Shown here: positions 42,667 through 52,955 of the stretch, one piece after another
How the letters are laid out: every line of letters starts with the position of its first letter
How positions within the stretch are numbered: position 1 is the first letter of the stretch
Assembly: GCF_020179385.1 (NCBI RefSeq)
Contig: NZ_JAIBLJ010000018.1
Coordinates: forward strand, 1 to 60,437
Length of the DNA stretch: 60,437 nt
Direction of reading: 5' to 3'
Source: Alkalihalobacillus sp. YIM B00296
Lineage (GTDB): Bacteria; Bacillota; Bacilli; Bacillales; Fictibacillaceae
Program-made: the position numbers and the translations under genes
Notes under the pieces: model-generated
What the model saw: the letters and a program-made list of their open reading frames with translations, nothing else
Told to the model about the DNA's origin: nothing
Databases searched by the model: none

Positions 42667-44805
42667 ATGAATGATTTTCTAAGTTACTACCGTCAAAAAG
42701 AGAAAGAAACGGAAACCGAAAAAGTTTCGGATACACAATGCCCGTACTGCAGTGTACAATGTACCATGCAACTCGTTGAACAACGTATTGTCGGCCGTGA
42801 AAATTACAAAGTTATCCCGAAGGATAATCCTACTTCAGAGGGCAGATTATGCATAAAGGGGTTACATGCCCACCAACACGCACTGCATAAAGAACGTATC
42901 CATTATCCTTTGTTAAAAAAGAACGGGGTGTTCGAACGGATTTCATGGCAAGAAGCATTGGCGTATATAAAGGATAAGTTTTCTGATATCCAACAGAAAA
43001 CTGGCTCTGACGGTATAGGGGTTTACGGGGGAGGGTCACTTACAAATGAATCGGCTTACCTACTTGGAAAATTTGCTCGTGTGGCGCTTAAAACAAAGTA
43101 TATCGATTATAACGGTCGATTTTGCATGTCAGCCGCTGCTTCAGCAGCTAATGAGGCTTTCGGTATTGATCGCGGGTTTACAAACAAATTGTCGGAAATC
43201 CCCTTTGCCCGGTGCATTATTCTTGCTGGAACGAACATTGCTGAATGCCAACCGACATTGATGCCTTATTTCACGAAGGCAAAGGAAAATGGTTCATTTA
43301 TCATTGCGATCGATCCGAGGGAAACAGCTACTACAGAAATTGCGGATTTACATCTAAAAATTAAACCGGGCACGGATGCAGCATTAGTAAATGGTTTCAT
43401 TAAAGTGATCATTAACGAGGGATTGGTCGATGAGTCGTTCATAAATGAAAAAACAAACGGATTTCAAGAACTGAAAGAACATATTGACACCATCTGTTTA
43501 GAGGATATTTCGACAATCACCGGAATTCCAGTGGAATTGATTCGATCTGCAGCCGTAAATTACGCTGCAAACTCAACAGGGATGATCTTCACGGCCAGGG
43601 GAGTCGAACAACAAACAGATGGTTATATGGCAGTCAGAAATTTTTTGAACCTTATATTAGTAACAGGGAAAATAGGGAAGATTGGTTGTGGTTATGGCGC
43701 TATAACAGGTCAAGGAAATGGTCAGGGAGGTAGGGAACACGGCCAAAAGGCAGACCAGCTTCCTGGGTACCGTCATTTAGAAAATGAAGAGCATCGCCAC
43801 TATATTTCAAAGGTTTGGGGAATTGAGGAAACAGATTTACCTCGAAAGGGCGTTTCAGCTTATGAAATGATGGAGAAAATCGATGCTGGTGAAATCCAAG
43901 GTCTGTTCGTAATGGGATCAAATCCTTTGGTTTCGAATCCCAATGCGAACTTCGTTGAGCAATCACTAAAAAAACTATCATGTCTTGTCGTCGTTGATTT
44001 ATTCATTTCTGAAACTGCAAAATTAGCAGACTTGATCCTGCCGTCAGCCTCCTACCTGGAAAATGAAGGGACAATGACGAATTTAGAAGGACGTGTGACG
44101 TTAAGGCGAGCAACCCGGAAATGTCCTGGTGAAGCCAAGCAGGACTGGAAAATCATTTGTGAGTTGGCAACCGCCCTTGGAAAAAGTGAGTTTTTCCCAT
44201 ACGCTTCATCGGAAGATATTTTTAATGAGCTTAGGGAGGCAAGTCGTGGGGGGGTAGCGGATTACTATGGGATCACTTATGATCGTTTAAAGAATGAACG
44301 CGTCTATTGGCCATGCCCTGAACTAGACCATCCTGGAGAAAGTCGTCTTTTCACGAAAACGTTCACCCATGCAGATGGAAAGGGAAGATTAGTATCTGTT
44401 CAAAACAACTTTCCAAAAGAACGTCCCGACGAAGAATTTCCTCTTTACCTTACGACGGGAAGAGTCATATCCCACTATTTGACAGGTGTACAAACAAGGA
44501 ACAGTCCTGCATTGAAGTCTCGGAATGTTGAATCGTTTCTAGAAATTCACCCGACTACTGCAAAGAAATATAAAATTGAAAACCAGGTATTGGTGAAAAT
44601 TACATCCAAAAGAGGACAGATCACGGTGAGAAGCAAATATACGGATAAAATAAGGGAGGATACCGTTTTTGTTCCCTTCCATTGGGGCGATGACCAAAAT
44701 GTGAACCAGATTACCCATGAAGCACTAGACCCAACCTGTAAAATGCCTGGCTTTAAAGTTTGTGCCGTGAACGTTAGCCCGGCTACAGACCTGAGTATAA
44801 ATTAA
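42667..44805 (+). CDS. nasC: Assimilatory nitrate reductase catalytic subunit
   Basis: 712 residues of the molybdopterin (bis-MGD) oxidoreductase family, the same size as B. subtilis NasC (about 710). The N-terminal [4Fe-4S] site is CPYCSVQC with a later Cys in GRLCIKG. Mo-cofactor segments include FCMSAAASAANEAFG, GTGN-like AITGQGNGQGGREHG, GSNPLVSNPNA and the C-terminal dinucleotide-binding part LTTGRVISHYLTGVQTRNSPAL. It reduces nitrate to nitrite. ATG at 42667 has AAGGTGG upstream. No NasB-type electron-transfer subunit is present in the operon. Confidence 0.93.
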   Translation: MNDFLSYYRQKEKETETEKVSDTQCPYCSVQCTMQLVEQRIVGRENYKVIPKDNPTSEGRLCIKGLHAHQHALHKERIHYPLLKKNGVFERISWQEALAYIKDKFSDIQQKTGSDGIGVYGGGSLTNESAYLLGKFARVALKTKYIDYNGRFCMSAAASAANEAFGIDRGFTNKLSEIPFARCIILAGTNIAECQPTLMPYFTKAKENGSFIIAIDPRETATTEIADLHLKIKPGTDAALVNGFIKVIINEGLVDESFINEKTNGFQELKEHIDTICLEDISTITGIPVELIRSAAVNYAANSTGMIFTARGVEQQTDGYMAVRNFLNLILVTGKIGKIGCGYGAITGQGNGQGGREHGQKADQLPGYRHLENEEHRHYISKVWGIEETDLPRKGVSAYEMMEKIDAGEIQGLFVMGSNPLVSNPNANFVEQSLKKLSCLVVVDLFISETAKLADLILPSASYLENEGTMTNLEGRVTLRRATRKCPGEAKQDWKIICELATALGKSEFFPYASSEDIFNELREASRGGVADYYGITYDRLKNERVYWPCPELDHPGESRLFTKTFTHADGKGRLVSVQNNFPKERPDEEFPLYLTTGRVISHYLTGVQTRNSPALKSRNVESFLEIHPTTAKKYKIENQVLVKITSKRGQITVRSKYTDKIREDTVFVPFHWGDDQNVNQITHEALDPTCKMPGFKVCAVNVSPATDLSIN

Positions 44806-44823
44806 TCATGGGAATTTTGTTAT

Positions 44824-44857
44824 AACCCTTGACACTATTGGTGTTCGGGGTTTTTCT
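44824..44857 (+). terminator. Terminator of the nitrate operon
   Basis: AACCC-TTGACAC and GTGTTCG-GGGTT pair around TATTG, followed by TTTTTC. It lies 18 bases after the nasC stop. Confidence 0.85.
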
Positions 44858-45259
44858 TTTGAGGATTTCTGATAAATTTCAAATGCCAAGGTAAATAAAA
44901 TGCATAAGCGGGTATATGAACAGGTGTTGAACCATAACGTATTTCGATTTTTCAACTTCATTAATCCTACTTTGACTGTTAACCATTCCAGGAAGCGATA
45001 AAATAACAAAAATCACTTTCTATCCTGTTTAAAACAATTTAAATATATGACTGATAAACATGAGGGGATCACCAACTTATTCTAAAAATCACAAGGAGTA
45101 ATAGCACCATACAAGAATGGCTGGATATCACAACCTCGGTCAAAGCAAAATCTAGTTTCATCAAATTCCTCCTCTATTTAAAAGCGCTAGTGCCGAAATA
45201 ACATAAATCTACATTATCGGTCATAACACTGATTGTTATCATGTACTATTTAGGACATT

Positions 45260-45312
45260 CTGTTCACTTCCCGAGACATTCTGTTTACTTTCGGGAATAA
45301 TCTGTTCACTGC
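45260..45312. repeat. Phased phrase array D (CTGTTCACTT, exact 21-bp period)
   Basis: CTGTTYACT begins at 45260, 45281 and 45302. The spacers contain CGAGACATT and TCGGGAATAAT. The same phrase makes up array E 12 kb away. Confidence 0.85.
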
Positions 45313-45373
45313 AAAACAAGGCTCTATGGACTTTTAACAATTCATTTGGTAAACCAGGTTCGTCCCAGAAACA

Positions 45374-45401
45374 CAAAAAAGAGCTTGGAATCCAAGCTCT
45401 G
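45374..45401 (-). terminator. Terminator of mtnWXBD
   Basis: Read on the minus strand, AGAGCTTGGA and TCCAAGCTCT form a perfect 10-base-pair stem followed by six T. It lies about 75 bases after the mtnD stop. Confidence 0.85.
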
Positions 45402-45477
45402 TTCTTGCAAATTCATTAATGTGTTTTTGCACCTCCAAAATGGAGATGGTTTACACAAGCTCTTAAATCTTTTCCAG

Positions 45478-46026
45478 TTACGCTTTCTGTTCTTGGAATT
45501 CAGGGTCCTTGTAAGGATGAGCTACCCAGCCGGATGGATCGATGAATAAGCGGACAGCGACCACCTGGCGATCATCCATCAAGGTGAAGAAATGTGGTGT
45601 CTCAACCGGTACGGAAATGACATCACCAGCTTCCAATTCGACATCGAAATAGCCGAGGTCGTCTTGCCCCTTGATGATGAAAATACCGTGGCCAGCTGTG
45701 ATTGCACGGACTTCATCTTCTGTATGCACATGGACTTGCTCGAACTTCTTCAATAAAGCTTCGAGATCTGGAGTATTTTCAGAAAGCGCGACGACATCCC
45801 AGCTTACATAGCCATTCCGTTGAGCGAGTGAGCGGATCTCTTCATCGAATATATCGAGTGTCTGCTGCTTCTGTTCATCATTAATCTTGCAGTTTCCTTT
45901 CAATTCGTCCGGGAGCTTGCTGGTATCCCATTTTTCGTAAAGGACACCTTGCTTCTCTAAAAATTCGCCGACTGCCTTGTCGCCTTCGATCACTTGGTTC
46001 GTATTCCTGATTTTGATGACTGCCAT
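45478..46026 (-). CDS. mtnD: Acireductone dioxygenase
   Basis: About 182 residues of the cupin ARD family. The metal ligands are in HVHTEDE and PHFF: His99, His101, Glu105 and His145. With iron it makes the methionine precursor 2-keto-4-methylthiobutyrate and formate; with nickel it gives an off-pathway product. I chose ATG at 46026 because AAGGAGG stands 9 bases before it; a TTG two codons earlier is too close. It is the last gene of mtnWXBD, 21 bases after mtnB. Confidence 0.93.
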   Translation of the reverse strand: MAVIKIRNTNQVIEGDKAVGEFLEKQGVLYEKWDTSKLPDELKGNCKINDEQKQQTLDIFDEEIRSLAQRNGYVSWDVVALSENTPDLEALLKKFEQVHVHTEDEVRAITAGHGIFIIKGQDDLGYFDVELEAGDVISVPVETPHFFTLMDDRQVVAVRLFIDPSGWVAHPYKDPEFQEQKA

Positions 46027-46047
46027 TTTCAATCTCCTCCTTAAAAA

Positions 46048-46674
46048 TTATGAAAGACTTAAGCTTTTATATGATCTGATTTTCAGATGATAGGAAAATA
46101 GAAACTCGAATGCCTCCAAGTATTTCTTTGCCTCAAACGCGCTTTTGCCCCAGACAGTGATCCCGTGGTTCCGGATTAGAATCCCATGAACCCCTTCACC
46201 CAGATTTGCCGTCAACTCCTCTGTCAATGTCGGAATATCCGCATGGTTTTCCACGATCGGAACCGTGATTTCTGCATCCTCATCCCATAGCCCAAAGGCT
46301 TTGATCAGCTCCTGTCCAGTAAACACGACACGCTTTTCATCGCCGTAAAGCTCTGAAATGACATTGTTATCGACGGTGTGTACATGCAGACAGCAACTTG
46401 CATCCGTCCGCTGATAGATTTCCTTATGGATAAGCGTTTCTGCTGAAGGACGCAATAATGTTTCCTCAACCGGTACACAGTTTTCATCCACAAGGACGAA
46501 ATCTTCTGCTGTCCTTCTCCGTTTATCTTTCCCGCTAGCTGTTACAAGGAACTGAAGTGGAGCAGACTGGACTTTGATCGATAAGTTTCCGCTTGTGCCA
46601 GGGAACCAGTCGCGGGCAGCAAGTTCATCTTTTACATCAGCAAGCTCATTCCAGCACTCATTGTATTTACTCAT
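46048..46674 (-). CDS. mtnB: Methylthioribulose-1-phosphate dehydratase
   Basis: 208 residues of the class II aldolase fold. Zinc-binding His-x-His is in [11 protein letters not shown], the third His in RNHGITVWG, and the GTSGNLSIK block near residues 25-33 binds phosphate. It dehydrates 5-methylthioribulose-1-phosphate in methionine salvage. Its ATG overlaps the mtnX stop by ATGA, so translation is coupled. Confidence 0.93.
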   Translation of the reverse strand: MSKYNECWNELADVKDELAARDWFPGTSGNLSIKVQSAPLQFLVTASGKDKRRRTAEDFVLVDENCVPVEETLLRPSAETLIHKEIYQRTDASCCLHVHTVDNNVISELYGDEKRVVFTGQELIKAFGLWDEDAEITVPIVENHADIPTLTEELTANLGEGVHGILIRNHGITVWGKSAFEAKKYLEAFEFLFSYHLKIRSYKSLSLS

Positions 46675-47339
46675 ACCAGCTCCTCCTGTCTTTGTTTCAG
46701 TATTCCGATAACGTCATAGAAGGTTTCGAATGGTTTGTAGGCCAGGCCCAATTCACGGCATTTCTCGGTTAAAAAGCTTCTAGCGATCACCTGATCTGCC
46801 AGTTTCGCAGCTTGCAAGTCTGTAATTGAATCCCCGATCACGATCCTGTCAGATTTTTCAGGATCATAGTTTCTTAAAATCGAAGGCTTGCAGCAACCAC
46901 AGTCATTGTTGCAAAACCGATCACACGGATGCGGCCAGGTAATCCTGATCCTCTCGCCTGAGAAATCACTGCTGTTGCAGTAAATATCCTCGCGCGCAAT
47001 GTCAAAAGGCTCAAGCAATCGATAGACGAAAAAATCGATGCCTCCGCTGACGACAAGCAGTTTTATGTTCTGTTCTTTCGTAAATGCTACAAAGTCTTCA
47101 AAACCTGGCCGGAATTCCGCCTGCCGGATTGCGTATTCTTTGATATCGTTTTTTAACTCGGTCGGAAGGAGGGAAAACATCTTTCCGACACCTTCACGGA
47201 TTGAAATCCGCTGACCTAAAATCGCGTCCTTCAGTTCCTCCCATTCAGGCGGCGCAAACTTTTTCATGATGGCAATGATATTGTCGCTTTTCGTAATCGT
47301 ACCGTCAAAATCACAAAAGATGATCGGTTGTCTGCTCAT
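46671..47339 (-). CDS. mtnX: HAD phosphatase MtnX (HK-MTPenyl-1-P phosphatase)
   Basis: About 222 residues of the HAD family. Motif I is [12 protein letters not shown] (nucleophile and acid Asp), motif II is VVSGG, and motif IV is IGDSITD. It removes the phosphate from the enol product of MtnW. I chose ATG at 47339, which overlaps the mtnW stop (ATGA), with AAGGTGA upstream. Bacteria of this group split the enolase-phosphatase step between MtnW and MtnX, as seen here. Confidence 0.92.
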   Translation of the reverse strand: MSRQPIIFCDFDGTITKSDNIIAIMKKFAPPEWEELKDAILGQRISIREGVGKMFSLLPTELKNDIKEYAIRQAEFRPGFEDFVAFTKEQNIKLLVVSGGIDFFVYRLLEPFDIAREDIYCNSSDFSGERIRITWPHPCDRFCNNDCGCCKPSILRNYDPEKSDRIVIGDSITDLQAAKLADQVIARSFLTEKCRELGLAYKPFETFYDVIGILKQRQEELV

Positions 47340-48580
47340 GATTTCACCTTCGCAGGCCCCCATAGGTCAAGCGCTTTTTTTAGTGGATCACTTCCTTCAG
47401 CTACTTGCTCTAATGATCGGCCGTCCAACACACCAACAATCGCATCACGGAATGCCTGGCCCCCAGCGTCAGCTCCGTCCGGATGACCGTGGATTCCGCC
47501 GCCTGCGTTGATGATACTGTCGATACCGAAGTCATTGATGAGCAATGGTGTCAGTCCCGGGTGGATGCCGGCAGATGGGACAGGGAAGGCTTTATTCAAA
47601 GAACCATCATTCACTGTCAACGCTTCGGCAATTTCTTGGGTTTCTTCCTTAGCCAGCGCTACACTTCCATAAGGTGATGGGAACAGTACATAATCTGCAC
47701 CAGCCAGGCGTAACAGTTTTCCGAGCAGGACTTTATTGGAAACACCGTAGAATGGGGAAGGGGTGATCGCACCGCTGAATGCCGGATGCGCCATGATCGG
47801 CACATTGATTTCAGGGTCTTCCGCCAAAGCCTGCAGGGTATCCAACCCATAGGCGAATACATTGAACAACAGAGAGTTGGCGCCAAGTTCCACTGCACGC
47901 TTCGCCTTTTCCTTCAAATCAAAGGTCCGTCCGGTCAAATTGACGGCATACAATGTGCGGTGGCCCGTTTCTTCATAAACTTCCTGCAAAACCTGCAGTC
48001 CGGACTTGATCCTTGATTCGAAAGGCGTCCTGTCATTTTCAAAAAGGATCTCATCATCCTTGACGAGATCGACACCGCCAAGTGCCTGAAGACGCATCTG
48101 CTTGTCAAGGTCCTGTTGCTCCTTGCCGATCACGCCTTTGAAAATGCTCATCAGCAACGGGCGGTCAAAAACACCCAGTTGTTTGCGGATACCGGAAATT
48201 CCAAATTGCGGACCATGATATTTTGAAACCAATGAATCCGACAGCTCGATATCGATCAGCTTGATTTCCCCATCCAGTGAAAGTTTACCGAAGATCGTCG
48301 TCAAGATGGCAGGGATATCGTTACTGAAATTAGCGGAAGGATAGGCGATCTTGATGATCCCTTTCGTCCGTTTCTCCCCAAAAAAGCGATCCGCTTCTTC
48401 ATCTTCAGGAAGGTAGTTGACGTCAACCACCCTCCCTTTATGTATGCTCAACTGCTTTTGTTCCAAAGCAGGCAGGTTCGTCCATGATCCGACAGTCAAC
48501 CCGAGTGCGATCGATTCCGCTTTTTTCTCGAGATTTTCCTTTTTGTCATGCAGCAGATAGGTTGCAATGATTTCACTCAT
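47336..48580 (-). CDS. mtnW: RuBisCO-like 2,3-diketo-5-methylthiopentyl-1-P enolase
   Basis: 414 residues of the form IV RuBisCO-like family. The segment [11 protein letters not shown] holds the activator lysine and the Asp/Glu metal ligands. Other RuBisCO-like blocks are AHPAFSGA and [17 protein letters not shown] near the end. It catalyses the enolase step of methionine salvage. It is the first gene of mtnWXBD and reads from the S-box at 48663-48778. Confidence 0.94.
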   Translation of the reverse strand: MSEIIATYLLHDKKENLEKKAESIALGLTVGSWTNLPALEQKQLSIHKGRVVDVNYLPEDEEADRFFGEKRTKGIIKIAYPSANFSNDIPAILTTIFGKLSLDGEIKLIDIELSDSLVSKYHGPQFGISGIRKQLGVFDRPLLMSIFKGVIGKEQQDLDKQMRLQALGGVDLVKDDEILFENDRTPFESRIKSGLQVLQEVYEETGHRTLYAVNLTGRTFDLKEKAKRAVELGANSLLFNVFAYGLDTLQALAEDPEINVPIMAHPAFSGAITPSPFYGVSNKVLLGKLLRLAGADYVLFPSPYGSVALAKEETQEIAEALTVNDGSLNKAFPVPSAGIHPGLTPLLINDFGIDSIINAGGGIHGHPDGADAGGQAFRDAIVGVLDGRSLEQVAEGSDPLKKALDLWGPAKVKS

Positions 48581-48615
48581 GACGTTCCATCCTTTCCAAA
48601 ATTACTTAAAAACAT

Positions 48616-48780
48616 AAAAAACCTCTTCCTATAAGAGGAAGAGGTCGATTGTTACGGCTCCATCCTCTCATCTGTCAGCTCATTGCTGCGAGAATTAGCA
48701 CCTTGTTTTTAACAACAGTTAAAAGTCGGTTGCCGGGCTTCAGCGGGCTCGTCCCTCCACCTCTCTTGATAAGAGTCATA
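48616..48780 (-). promoter_or_regulatory. SAM-I (S-box) riboswitch, mtnW leader
   Basis: On the minus strand, CTCTTATCAAGAG starts P1 and CAGATGAGAGG ends it (48663-48778). GGTGGAGGGA, GCCCGGCAACC and AAGGTGCTAA lie between. The terminator ACCTCTTCC/GGAAGAGGT with a T run is at 48617-48647. Confidence 0.93.
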
Positions 48781-48817
48781 CGATTCAATTTTCAGATAAA
48801 TAGATTTATAACTCGGA

Positions 48818-48845
48818 TTATTACACGGAAATTTATTCATGTCAA
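48818..48845 (-). promoter_or_regulatory. Promoter of mtnWXBD
   Basis: Read on the minus strand: TTGACA (48845-48840), a 16-base spacer and TAATAA (48823-48818), about 40 bases before the aptamer. Confidence 0.6.
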
Positions 48846-48948
48846 TTCTTTGATCTTAATTTTATTCAAGGATATGAGCGATAAAGCCGATAGTTTGTAG
48901 GTTTGAATTTCTCCATATAGGATTTTTTCTTTTCTTTGGAAAAACCTG

Positions 48949-48977
48949 TTGACAGTTCAGAAGGTGTTCTGTAATAT
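48949..48977 (+). promoter_or_regulatory. Promoter of mtnKA
   Basis: TTGACA (48949-48954), exact 17-base spacer, TAATAT (48972-48977). The aptamer starts about 50 bases later. Confidence 0.8.
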
Positions 48978-49025
48978 ACATTTCAAGTTAGTTTTTACAT
49001 TCCAATAATCATAAATTTCATAAAA

Positions 49026-49207
49026 TCTCTTATCAAGAGCAGGCTGAGGGAATTGGCCCTATGACGCCCAGCAACCGACCTTTCGATCTATGTTTCCAGT
49101 AAAAGGCACGGTGCTACTTCCAACAGGATGATACTATTCATTCTGGCAGATGAGAGGGTGAAGACTACATACCTTCAACCTCTTTCATCAGAAAGAGGTT
49201 TTTTTAC
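49026..49207 (+). promoter_or_regulatory. SAM-I (S-box) riboswitch, mtnKA leader
   Basis: CTCTTATCAAGAGCAGGCTGAGGGA opens the aptamer (49027) in two parts, CTCTTATCAAGAG and GCTGAGGGA. CAGCAACCGACC and AAGGCACGGTGCTA follow, and GATGAGAG closes it (about 49157). The terminator AACCTCTTTC/GAAAGAGGTT with seven T is at 49177-49206. Confidence 0.94.
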
Positions 49208-49210
49208 ACT

Positions 49211-49294
49211 ATAAGAAAGTATAACCCTTTCTTAAGTATAAGTTCAACTAGGGCTCAGCCATCGCCGCAGGCTTGGCTTTGCCAAGTTTTCTTT
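49211..49294. repeat. AAGTATAA...GGCTCAGCC dispersed repeat, shortened copy
   Basis: AAGAAAGTATAA, then AAGTATAAGTTCAACTAGG, then GGCTCAGCCATCGCCGCAGG and CTTGGCTTTGCCAAGTTTTCTT. The same string of blocks recurs at 60318-60437, where about 40 more bases stand between the first two. It lies between the S-box terminator and mtnK. Confidence 0.75.
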
Positions 49295-49320
49295 ATATTC
49301 AAAATTAGGAGGTTTCCCTT

Positions 49321-50529
49321 ATGTTAACGAAGCAATCAACCTATGAGCCTTTCACAACGGAGACGGTTGTGGCGTACTTGAAAGAAGGAAATTACATTTC
49401 TAAGGGCAGTCCGGTGACATGTAAAGAGATCGGTGACGGGAATCTCAATTATGTTTTTCACGTAAAAGAAGAGGATACTGGAAAGTCGTTGATTGTCAAG
49501 CAGGCACTTCCATACGCAAAAGTGGTCGGCGAATCCTGGCCATTGACGCTGGACCGGGCACGGATCGAAAGTGAATCCTTGAAAGAGGCGGCAAAATACG
49601 TACCCGATCTTGTTCCAGAGGTTTATGGAACAGATGAGGTTTATGCTACTACGATCATGGAGGATTTATCAGGCTATATCATATTGAGAAAAGGGCTGAT
49701 TGAAGGAAGAAGGTATCCGAAATTGGCTAAAGATATCGGAAAATTCATCGCCCATACCTTGTTCCATTCATCCGATTTCGGGTTGGATCCATCTGAGAAA
49801 AAGCTTCTTGCTACCAGATTCGTGAATCCTGAACTCTGTAAAATCACCGAGGATCTCGTATTTACAGATCCATTCTTCGATCACGATACGAACGATTTTC
49901 CAGAGGAATTACGTTCCGAGGTCGAAGCCTTATGGGCGGATGACGAACTAAAGCTTGAAGCTGCGAAGCTCAAACATCTGTTCCTTACGAAAGGGGAAGC
50001 TCTGATCCATGGCGATCTACATTCCGGAAGCATTTTTGCCACCGAAGGTTCGACGAAAGTGATTGATCCTGAGTTCAGCTTTTTCGGTCCGATCGGATTC
50101 GATGTAGGTGCCTTTATCGCCAATCTGATCCTGAACAGCCTTGCACAGGAAGCTCGGATTGAAGATGAAGCTGTCCGTCGTGATTTCCAAGGCTATCTGC
50201 TCGATGTCATACAAGAAACCTGGAACGTGTTCACAGCAGAGTTTACAGGGTTATGGGTTGAAAAAGGGAAGGATCCGTTCCTTGCCGTACCTGGCTATCT
50301 CGATGCTGTATTGGATGACATCCTTCAGGATACGGTAGGATTTGCCGGAAACAAGATCATCAGGCGGACGATCGGCCTCTCCCATGTAGAGGACGTCCAT
50401 GGTATCGAAGACCCGGAAAAACGATTGAATGTCCAACGAGAGGCACTCAATACCGGTAGGCACCTGATCCTTAACCGACGTAATGTGAATACCATCGAAG
50501 ACCTCATCAACCTGGTAAAAGGAGTTTGA
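49321..50529 (+). CDS. mtnK: 5-Methylthioribose kinase
   Basis: 402 residues of the APH-like kinase fold. The nucleotide part has [11 protein letters not shown] and the lysine in [10 protein letters not shown]. The catalytic loop is [12 protein letters not shown] (about 229-240) and the metal-binding segment is [15 protein letters not shown]. It phosphorylates methylthioribose, the entry step of the salvage pathway when the free sugar is taken up. ATG at 49321 has AGGAGG upstream. It lies 4 bases before mtnA. Confidence 0.94.
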   Translation: MLTKQSTYEPFTTETVVAYLKEGNYISKGSPVTCKEIGDGNLNYVFHVKEEDTGKSLIVKQALPYAKVVGESWPLTLDRARIESESLKEAAKYVPDLVPEVYGTDEVYATTIMEDLSGYIILRKGLIEGRRYPKLAKDIGKFIAHTLFHSSDFGLDPSEKKLLATRFVNPELCKITEDLVFTDPFFDHDTNDFPEELRSEVEALWADDELKLEAAKLKHLFLTKGEALIHGDLHSGSIFATEGSTKVIDPEFSFFGPIGFDVGAFIANLILNSLAQEARIEDEAVRRDFQGYLLDVIQETWNVFTAEFTGLWVEKGKDPFLAVPGYLDAVLDDILQDTVGFAGNKIIRRTIGLSHVEDVHGIEDPEKRLNVQREALNTGRHLILNRRNVNTIEDLINLVKGV

Positions 50530-50533
50530 CAGA

Positions 50534-51580
50534 ATGATAGAAACAGAATTCATCCGATCAGTCAGCTGGGAAAACGATCGAGTCGTGCTGCTCGATCAGC
50601 AAAAGCTGCCTCTCAAAACCGAATACATCCACCTTGATGATATAGAGGGTGTGTGGGAAAGCATCCATTCATTGAAAGTGAGGGGAGCTCCAGCGATCGG
50701 AATTACTGCGGCATTCGGTCTTGCACTCTGGGCGAACAAGTTTCCGGGCAACTCGATTGAAGATTTCAAAACAGGTCTCCAGATACAGCGGGATTACCTT
50801 GCAGGTTCCCGGCCGACAGCGGTGAACCTGTTCTGGGCGATCGATCGGGTCGTTGCAGCTGCATCCCTGGCGAAAACCATTGAAGAGGCAAAACAGATTG
50901 TCCTGGCAGAAGCCCTTAAAATCCAAACCGAAGATGAAGCGGTGTGCAGAAAGATTGGTGAATATGGGTTATCACTACTTCAACAAGGGGATACCGTCTT
51001 GACGCACTGCAACGCTGGCGGGATTGCGACTGCCAAATACGGAACAGCTCTTGCACCTTTTTATCTCGCGAAAGAACAGGGTATCAACCTTTCCGTTTAT
51101 GCGACAGAAACACGGCCCGTCTTGCAAGGGGCACGCCTGACAGCCTGGGAGCTACATGAGATCGGAGTGGATGTCACCCTGATCACGGACAACATGGCTG
51201 CGCACGTATTGAAAAACAAGGACATTTCAGCCGTCATCGTCGGTACGGACCGGATTGCAGCAAATGGGGATGTCGCCAATAAAATCGGGACACTTGGACT
51301 TGCGGTGCTCGCAAAAGCGTTCGATATCCCGTTCTACGTTGCTTCACCTCTATCGACGATCGATCTGACCGTTTTATCCGGGGAAGAAATTCCGATCGAG
51401 GAACGAAACGGAGATGAAGTGACTCACTGGAACGGCACACGTGTAGCCGCCGAGGGAGTCAACATCTACAACCCAGCATTTGACGTGACGCCGCACGAAT
51501 ATGTGACAGGAATCATCACCGAAAAGGGCATCATCACAGGGAACCTGAAAGAGGGGTTGCGCAAAATGAAAACGTTATAA
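50534..51580 (+). CDS. mtnA: Methylthioribose-1-phosphate isomerase
   Basis: 348 residues of the eIF2B-like isomerase family. Conserved segments are [17 protein letters not shown], the catalytic Cys in [10 protein letters not shown] and the Asp in [17 protein letters not shown]. It converts methylthioribose-1-phosphate to the ribulose form for MtnB. ATG at 50534 has GGAG upstream. It follows mtnK in the same operon. Confidence 0.95.
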   Translation: MIETEFIRSVSWENDRVVLLDQQKLPLKTEYIHLDDIEGVWESIHSLKVRGAPAIGITAAFGLALWANKFPGNSIEDFKTGLQIQRDYLAGSRPTAVNLFWAIDRVVAAASLAKTIEEAKQIVLAEALKIQTEDEAVCRKIGEYGLSLLQQGDTVLTHCNAGGIATAKYGTALAPFYLAKEQGINLSVYATETRPVLQGARLTAWELHEIGVDVTLITDNMAAHVLKNKDISAVIVGTDRIAANGDVANKIGTLGLAVLAKAFDIPFYVASPLSTIDLTVLSGEEIPIEERNGDEVTHWNGTRVAAEGVNIYNPAFDVTPHEYVTGIITEKGIITGNLKEGLRKMKTL

Positions 51581-51619
51581 AAGGAGAGATTCAATCCACA
51601 GGGTTCCTGTCACTTTTAT

Positions 51620-51770
51620 TAAAAGGATAAGATATTTTGCGGTGAAGAAATGTCTAGCTCCACCGCCTAACCACTTGGATCACTTCAGTCCTCCTGCGAC
51701 GGCGACAGCCTCCTCGTCAGACTTCCAGTGACCTTCGTGGCTGAACAGGGCGTTTACGCTTTTATTAACC
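51620..51770. repeat. GTCTAGCTCCACCGCC dispersed repeat, full copy
   Basis: It begins AAAAGGATAAGA, then TGTCTAGCTCCACCGCC (51650-51666), then GGATCACTTCAGTCCTCCTG, then TCCTCGTCAGACTTCCAGTG, and ends GGCTGAACAGGGCGTTTACG. It is a GC-richer element with the look of a structured repeat found in many Bacillaceae genomes. A truncated copy in the same orientation lies at 55622-55700. Confidence 0.8.
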
Positions 51771-51814
51771 AAGTATTCCGATGAAAAAACGTAGAATAAT
51801 GAGGGGGAAAACCA

Positions 51815-52954
51815 TTGAAACCATTCAAAACAGCATTCATCTTTCTTATACTATTTACCTTGATCCTGTCGGCTTGTACAAATGAGCAAGATACAGTAGC
51901 ACCACAAGATACGGCGAAGGCGGAAGACAATGACAAATCAACAGAGGAAAAGGAGAGCACCTCTTCTGGTGACGTTTCAGCAGAAATTCCTGAAGGCGTA
52001 CAGGAACCTTTGAAAATCGCAGCAATCATGCAAATGTCGATCGGGACATTCTCCTCGCAATATGTGCAAGGAGTGAAGGAACAGGTCGAAGCGTTCGGTG
52101 GCGAAGTGCAGATCTATAATGCCGACAATGATCTTTCGAAAATGGCGACACACCTTGAAACGGCAATCAACCAGGGTGTCGACGGGATCTTGATTGACCA
52201 TGGCCGTGCAGATGCACTTGAAAGCGGGGTAAAAGAAGCACTGGATAAAGGGATTCCAGTCGTAGCCTTTGATAGTGATCTGAACCTGCCAGGTGTGACG
52301 GTCATCGACCAGGACGACTATAGCCTTGCCTGGAGTTCATTGAAAACCCTCGCCCAGGATTTAAACGGGGAAGGGGAAATCGTCTACGTCTGGGTCGGCG
52401 GATTCGCCCCGATGGAGCGCCGCAATACGATCTATAAAGCCTTTAAAGAACGATACCCGAATATTAAAGAAATCGCGAAGTTTGGAAATGCGACTGCAAA
52501 CACAGCGCTTGATACGCAGAACCAAATGGAAGCGATCCTAAAAAAATATCCGAACGAAGGGGATATCGATGCGGTGTTCGCTCCATGGGATGAATTCGCG
52601 AAAGGTGTAACCCGGGCACTGGAGCAGGCTGGACGTACAGAAATCAAAGTGTACGGAATTGACTTGAGTGACGAAGACTTGCAGATCATACAGAAGGAAA
52701 ACAGCCCTTGGGTAGCGACCGCAGCCACCGATCCAGCTGAAGTCGGCCGGGCTCAAGTTCGCTTTCTATACCAGAAGGCAGCTGGAGAAGAAACACCATC
52801 GATCTATTCATTGGACCCGCATCTCGTTAAACAATCTGACCTTCCTGATCAAACGATCTCCATGGGTGAAATCGGTGAGTATGTTAACGGATGGGGCAGT
52901 TCAGATGCAGGTGTATCCCCATGGATGAAAGCATTAGAGGAAAAGGCCGAATAA
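51815..52954 (+). CDS. Ribose-type ABC transporter substrate-binding lipoprotein (candidate methylthioribose receptor)
   Basis: 379 residues. The signal ends in LILSACT (lipobox). An acidic Ser/Glu linker follows (about 25-60), then a LacI/ribose-binding-protein fold (Peripla_BP_4) with YNADNDLSKMATHLETAINQGVDGILIDHG and VVAFDSDLNLPGVTVIDQDD. Sugar import is certain at family level. Its place behind mtnKA and before an ATPase and permease of the same class makes methylthioribose the best guess; that is inference. ATG at 51815 has AGGGGGAA upstream. It stops 1 base before the next gene. Confidence 0.85.
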   Translation: MKPFKTAFIFLILFTLILSACTNEQDTVAPQDTAKAEDNDKSTEEKESTSSGDVSAEIPEGVQEPLKIAAIMQMSIGTFSSQYVQGVKEQVEAFGGEVQIYNADNDLSKMATHLETAINQGVDGILIDHGRADALESGVKEALDKGIPVVAFDSDLNLPGVTVIDQDDYSLAWSSLKTLAQDLNGEGEIVYVWVGGFAPMERRNTIYKAFKERYPNIKEIAKFGNATANTALDTQNQMEAILKKYPNEGDIDAVFAPWDEFAKGVTRALEQAGRTEIKVYGIDLSDEDLQIIQKENSPWVATAATDPAEVGRAQVRFLYQKAAGEETPSIYSLDPHLVKQSDLPDQTISMGEIGEYVNGWGSSDAGVSPWMKALEEKAE

Positions 52955-52955
52955 T

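Larger units (their letters stand above)
44858..45477. other. Convergent intergenic region nasC/mtnD
   Basis: No gene seen. It holds phrase array D (45260-45312) and the mtnD-side terminator (45374-45401). Confidence 0.5.
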
